From: Tectiglobus sp965215755
GTDB lineage: Bacteria > Pseudomonadota > Alphaproteobacteria > Rhizobiales > Hyphomicrobiaceae
DNA: 64,000 nt
Direction: 5' to 3'
Assembly (NCBI GenBank): GCA_965215755.1
Contig: OZ244119.1
Location: 6,200,001 to 6,264,000, forward strand
Shown here piece by piece: positions 62,606 to 64,000 of the stretch (position 1 is its first letter; the number at the start of each line of letters is the position of its first letter). The notes beneath the pieces were generated by a model. That model was not told the origin of the DNA, made no database searches, and was given only the letters and a program-made list of their open reading frames with translations. A program made the position numbers and the translations under genes.

Positions 62606-63337
62606 ATGGACTTCGACATTTCCGTGATCGGTGCCTTTCTTGCGGGGCTTTTATCGTTTCTTTCGCCCTGCGTTCTGCCGCTGGTGCCACCCTACCTCTG
62701 CTTTCTGGCCGGAGTGTCATTCGACGAATACTCGCGCGGTGATGGCGCGGTGACGGGTTCAGTGTTTCGAACAGCGTTGTCCTTCGTTCTTGGTTTCACA
62801 ACCGTGTTCGTAATGTTGGGTGCGACGGCGAGCTTTGTTGGGCAGGCGCTTACGCGCCACTTGGATACGCTCTCGATTGTTGCTGGTGCTGTAATTGCGA
62901 TTATGGGTTTGCACTTCTTAGGGGTGCTCCGCCTATCCTGGCTCTACACCACAAAGAGGGTTGAAGTGGAGCGCAAGCCGCCCGGCATGTTAGGTGGCTA
63001 TGTTATCGGTCTTGCCTTCGCGTTTGGATGGACCCCCTGTGTTGGTCCAGTGTTGGCTGCAATCCTGTTCCTGGCGGGAAGTAAGGATACTGCTTGGCAC
63101 GGAGCGGGGTTGCTACTTGCTTATTCACTTGGAATTGGCTTGCCCTTTCTGGCTGCCTCTCTGTTTGCGAAACCATTCATGCAAATGATGGGCAAAGCCA
63201 AGACGCACATGGGGCTCATCGAAAAAACGATGGGTGGCTTGTTGGTTATAACAGGTGTGCTGTTCATGACCGGGATGATGTCAACGATGGCTTTCTGGTT
63301 GTTGGAGGCTTTTCCAGCGCTCGGAAAAATTGGTTGA
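62606..63337 (+). CDS. soxV: CcdA-type thiol transporter SoxV
   Basis: A 243-residue membrane protein of the CcdA/DsbD-beta family with six membrane segments and the two conserved Cys in LSPCVLPLVPP and GWTPCVGPV. It carries reducing electrons from the cytoplasm to periplasmic thioredoxins such as SoxW. ATG 62606 gives the standard family N terminus (MDFDISVIGAFLAGLLSF). soxW follows 47 bases later. Confidence 0.9.
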   Translation: MDFDISVIGAFLAGLLSFLSPCVLPLVPPYLCFLAGVSFDEYSRGDGAVTGSVFRTALSFVLGFTTVFVMLGATASFVGQALTRHLDTLSIVAGAVIAIMGLHFLGVLRLSWLYTTKRVEVERKPPGMLGGYVIGLAFAFGWTPCVGPVLAAILFLAGSKDTAWHGAGLLLAYSLGIGLPFLAASLFAKPFMQMMGKAKTHMGLIEKTMGGLLVITGVLFMTGMMSTMAFWLLEAFPALGKIG

Positions 63338-63384
63338 GCCAACTCACTCAGCTCAGCAAAGCAGATGTCGTAGGAGGAAAGACA

Positions 63385-63948
63385 ATGCGATCGGTGATCT
63401 TGGCACTTGCCATATTATTTGCCGTTGTCCCGGCAAAAGCTGCCAAGCTTGGCGAAGACGGACTGCACAAGCAGCCTTGGTTTTCCGTGACGTTCAAGGA
63501 CATTAAAGAAGATATCCTTGCAGCGAAAGAAGCCGGTAAGCGGTTGGCGATCATTGTCGAACAGCGTGGCTGCATTTACTGCAAAAAGCTTCACGAGACG
63601 GTGTTCTCAGATCCCAAAATATCAAAATATATCTCAGACAATTTTCTCGTCGTCCAGTTCAACATGTTTGGAGACGAAGAGGTCATTGATCTGGATGGTA
63701 AGACGCTGACAGAGAAGACTGCCGTCCGGCGCTGGGGCCTCGCATTCACACCGACAATTCTATTTTTTCCGGAAGATTCGCCTGAAAAAAAGACTGCGAA
63801 AGATGCTGCCGTTGCCCTGATGCCTGGCGCGTTTGGTCGGTTCACTACGCTTCACATGTTTCAGTGGGTGAAGGAAAAGGGATACCTCAAAGATGAGCCC
63901 TTTCAGAAGTACCACGCACGCAAACTCGCAAAGGCAAAAGCCAACTAG
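63385..63948 (+). CDS. soxW: Periplasmic thioredoxin SoxW
   Basis: A 187-residue exported thioredoxin-like protein: signal peptide (MRSVILALAILFAVVPAKA), active site Cys63-Ile-Tyr-Cys66 (QRGCIYCKKLH), and FTPTILFF with the cis-Pro. SoxW is reduced through SoxV and keeps Sox proteins in thiol form. ATG 63385 has AGGAGG. A strong terminator follows, so later sox genes, if present, use another promoter. Confidence 0.9.
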   Translation: MRSVILALAILFAVVPAKAAKLGEDGLHKQPWFSVTFKDIKEDILAAKEAGKRLAIIVEQRGCIYCKKLHETVFSDPKISKYISDNFLVVQFNMFGDEEVIDLDGKTLTEKTAVRRWGLAFTPTILFFPEDSPEKKTAKDAAVALMPGAFGRFTTLHMFQWVKEKGYLKDEPFQKYHARKLAKAKAN

Positions 63949-63955
63949 GACACGC

Positions 63956-63995
63956 GCCTTTGGTCGGATCCCGCTGCGTGGTTCCGACCAAAGGC
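63956..63995 (+). terminator. Strong hairpin after soxW
   Basis: A 13-bp perfect stem, GCCTTTGGTCGGA (63956-63968) and TCCGACCAAAGGC (63983-63995), with a 14-base loop, 7 bases after the soxW stop. The window ends too soon to see a T-run. Confidence 0.7.
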
Positions 63996-64000
63996 ACGAT

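Noticed and set aside
1..64000. tRNA, rRNA or CRISPR loci
   Set aside because: No cloverleaf-like, ribosomal or regularly spaced repeat sequences were seen on either strand by eye.

Overview
The window looks like an accessory region of an alphaproteobacterial chromosome or large replicon. Supporting signs are an acyl-homoserine-lactone synthase, Sox-type sulfur oxidation genes, a tartrate dehydratase close to the Bradyrhizobium TarD type, many FCD-type GntR and CaiB/BaiF proteins, and IS1182, IS3 and IS91-like elements. No rRNA, tRNA or CRISPR array was seen. Genes fall into small divergent catabolic operons separated by IS elements, gene remnants and short dispersed repeats.

Layout. 0-5.8 kb: a GDSL hydrolase, a BTAD/TPR regulator, a secreted trypsin-like protease, small secreted proteins and a LuxI-type synthase. 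6.0-7.5 kb: an IS1182-family element with 18-bp perfect inverted repeats. 7.7-17.4 kb: a sugar-acid cluster. Its minus arm has a DUF1537 kinase, a RuBisCO-like protein, an epimerase and an SDR. Its plus arm has a GntR regulator, a CoA-transferase, a CMD/AhpD-like protein, a PhyH dioxygenase, a cupin and a zinc alcohol dehydrogenase. 17.7-28.4 kb: membrane and small secreted proteins among IS91-like, IS1182 and IS3 elements. 28.6-34.7 kb: a D-tartrate-type cluster (aldo/keto reductase, TarD, peroxiredoxin, isopropylmalate/tartrate dehydrogenase-like protein, GntR, SAF-domain oxidoreductase). 34.8-38.1 kb: fused pseudogene fragments, a LysR/flavin-split-barrel pair and an alpha/beta hydrolase. 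38.9-46.6 kb: a TauE transporter, a COG1237 MBL protein, two CoA-transferases, a glutaredoxin, a GrdB-like protein and a class II aldolase. 47-54 kb: an aquaporin, a threonine dehydratase, an ArsR regulator, an MBL protein, two DUF1326 proteins and a DUF2182 protein. 54.1-55.8 kb: a second IS1182 element. 56-64 kb: a sulfur locus with four YeeE/YedE-type transporter genes, DUF302, a rhodanese-MBL protein, a BigR/SqrR-like sensor and soxS, soxV, soxW; the remaining sox genes probably lie beyond the right edge.

The strongest unusual signal is a pair of likely selenoprotein genes that a standard gene caller would split. In the CMD/AhpD-like gene (14381-14995) an in-frame UGA replaces the second cysteine of the CxxC active site. 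A 7-bp hairpin with a GGUC loop starts 14 nt after the UGA, and its loop 21 nt after. In the GrdB-like gene (42606-43724, minus) an in-frame UGA creates a UxxC motif, followed by a perfect 7-bp hairpin. Both arrangements match bacterial SECIS geometry. No selenocysteine machinery genes are in the window, so they must be elsewhere if the readings are correct.

Other points of interest are a 17/20 matching operator candidate shared by the two arms of the RuBisCO-like cluster, AT-rich operator candidates in the sulfur locus, a possible structured leader upstream of the COG1237 gene, and several MBL-fold proteins with degenerate metal sites.
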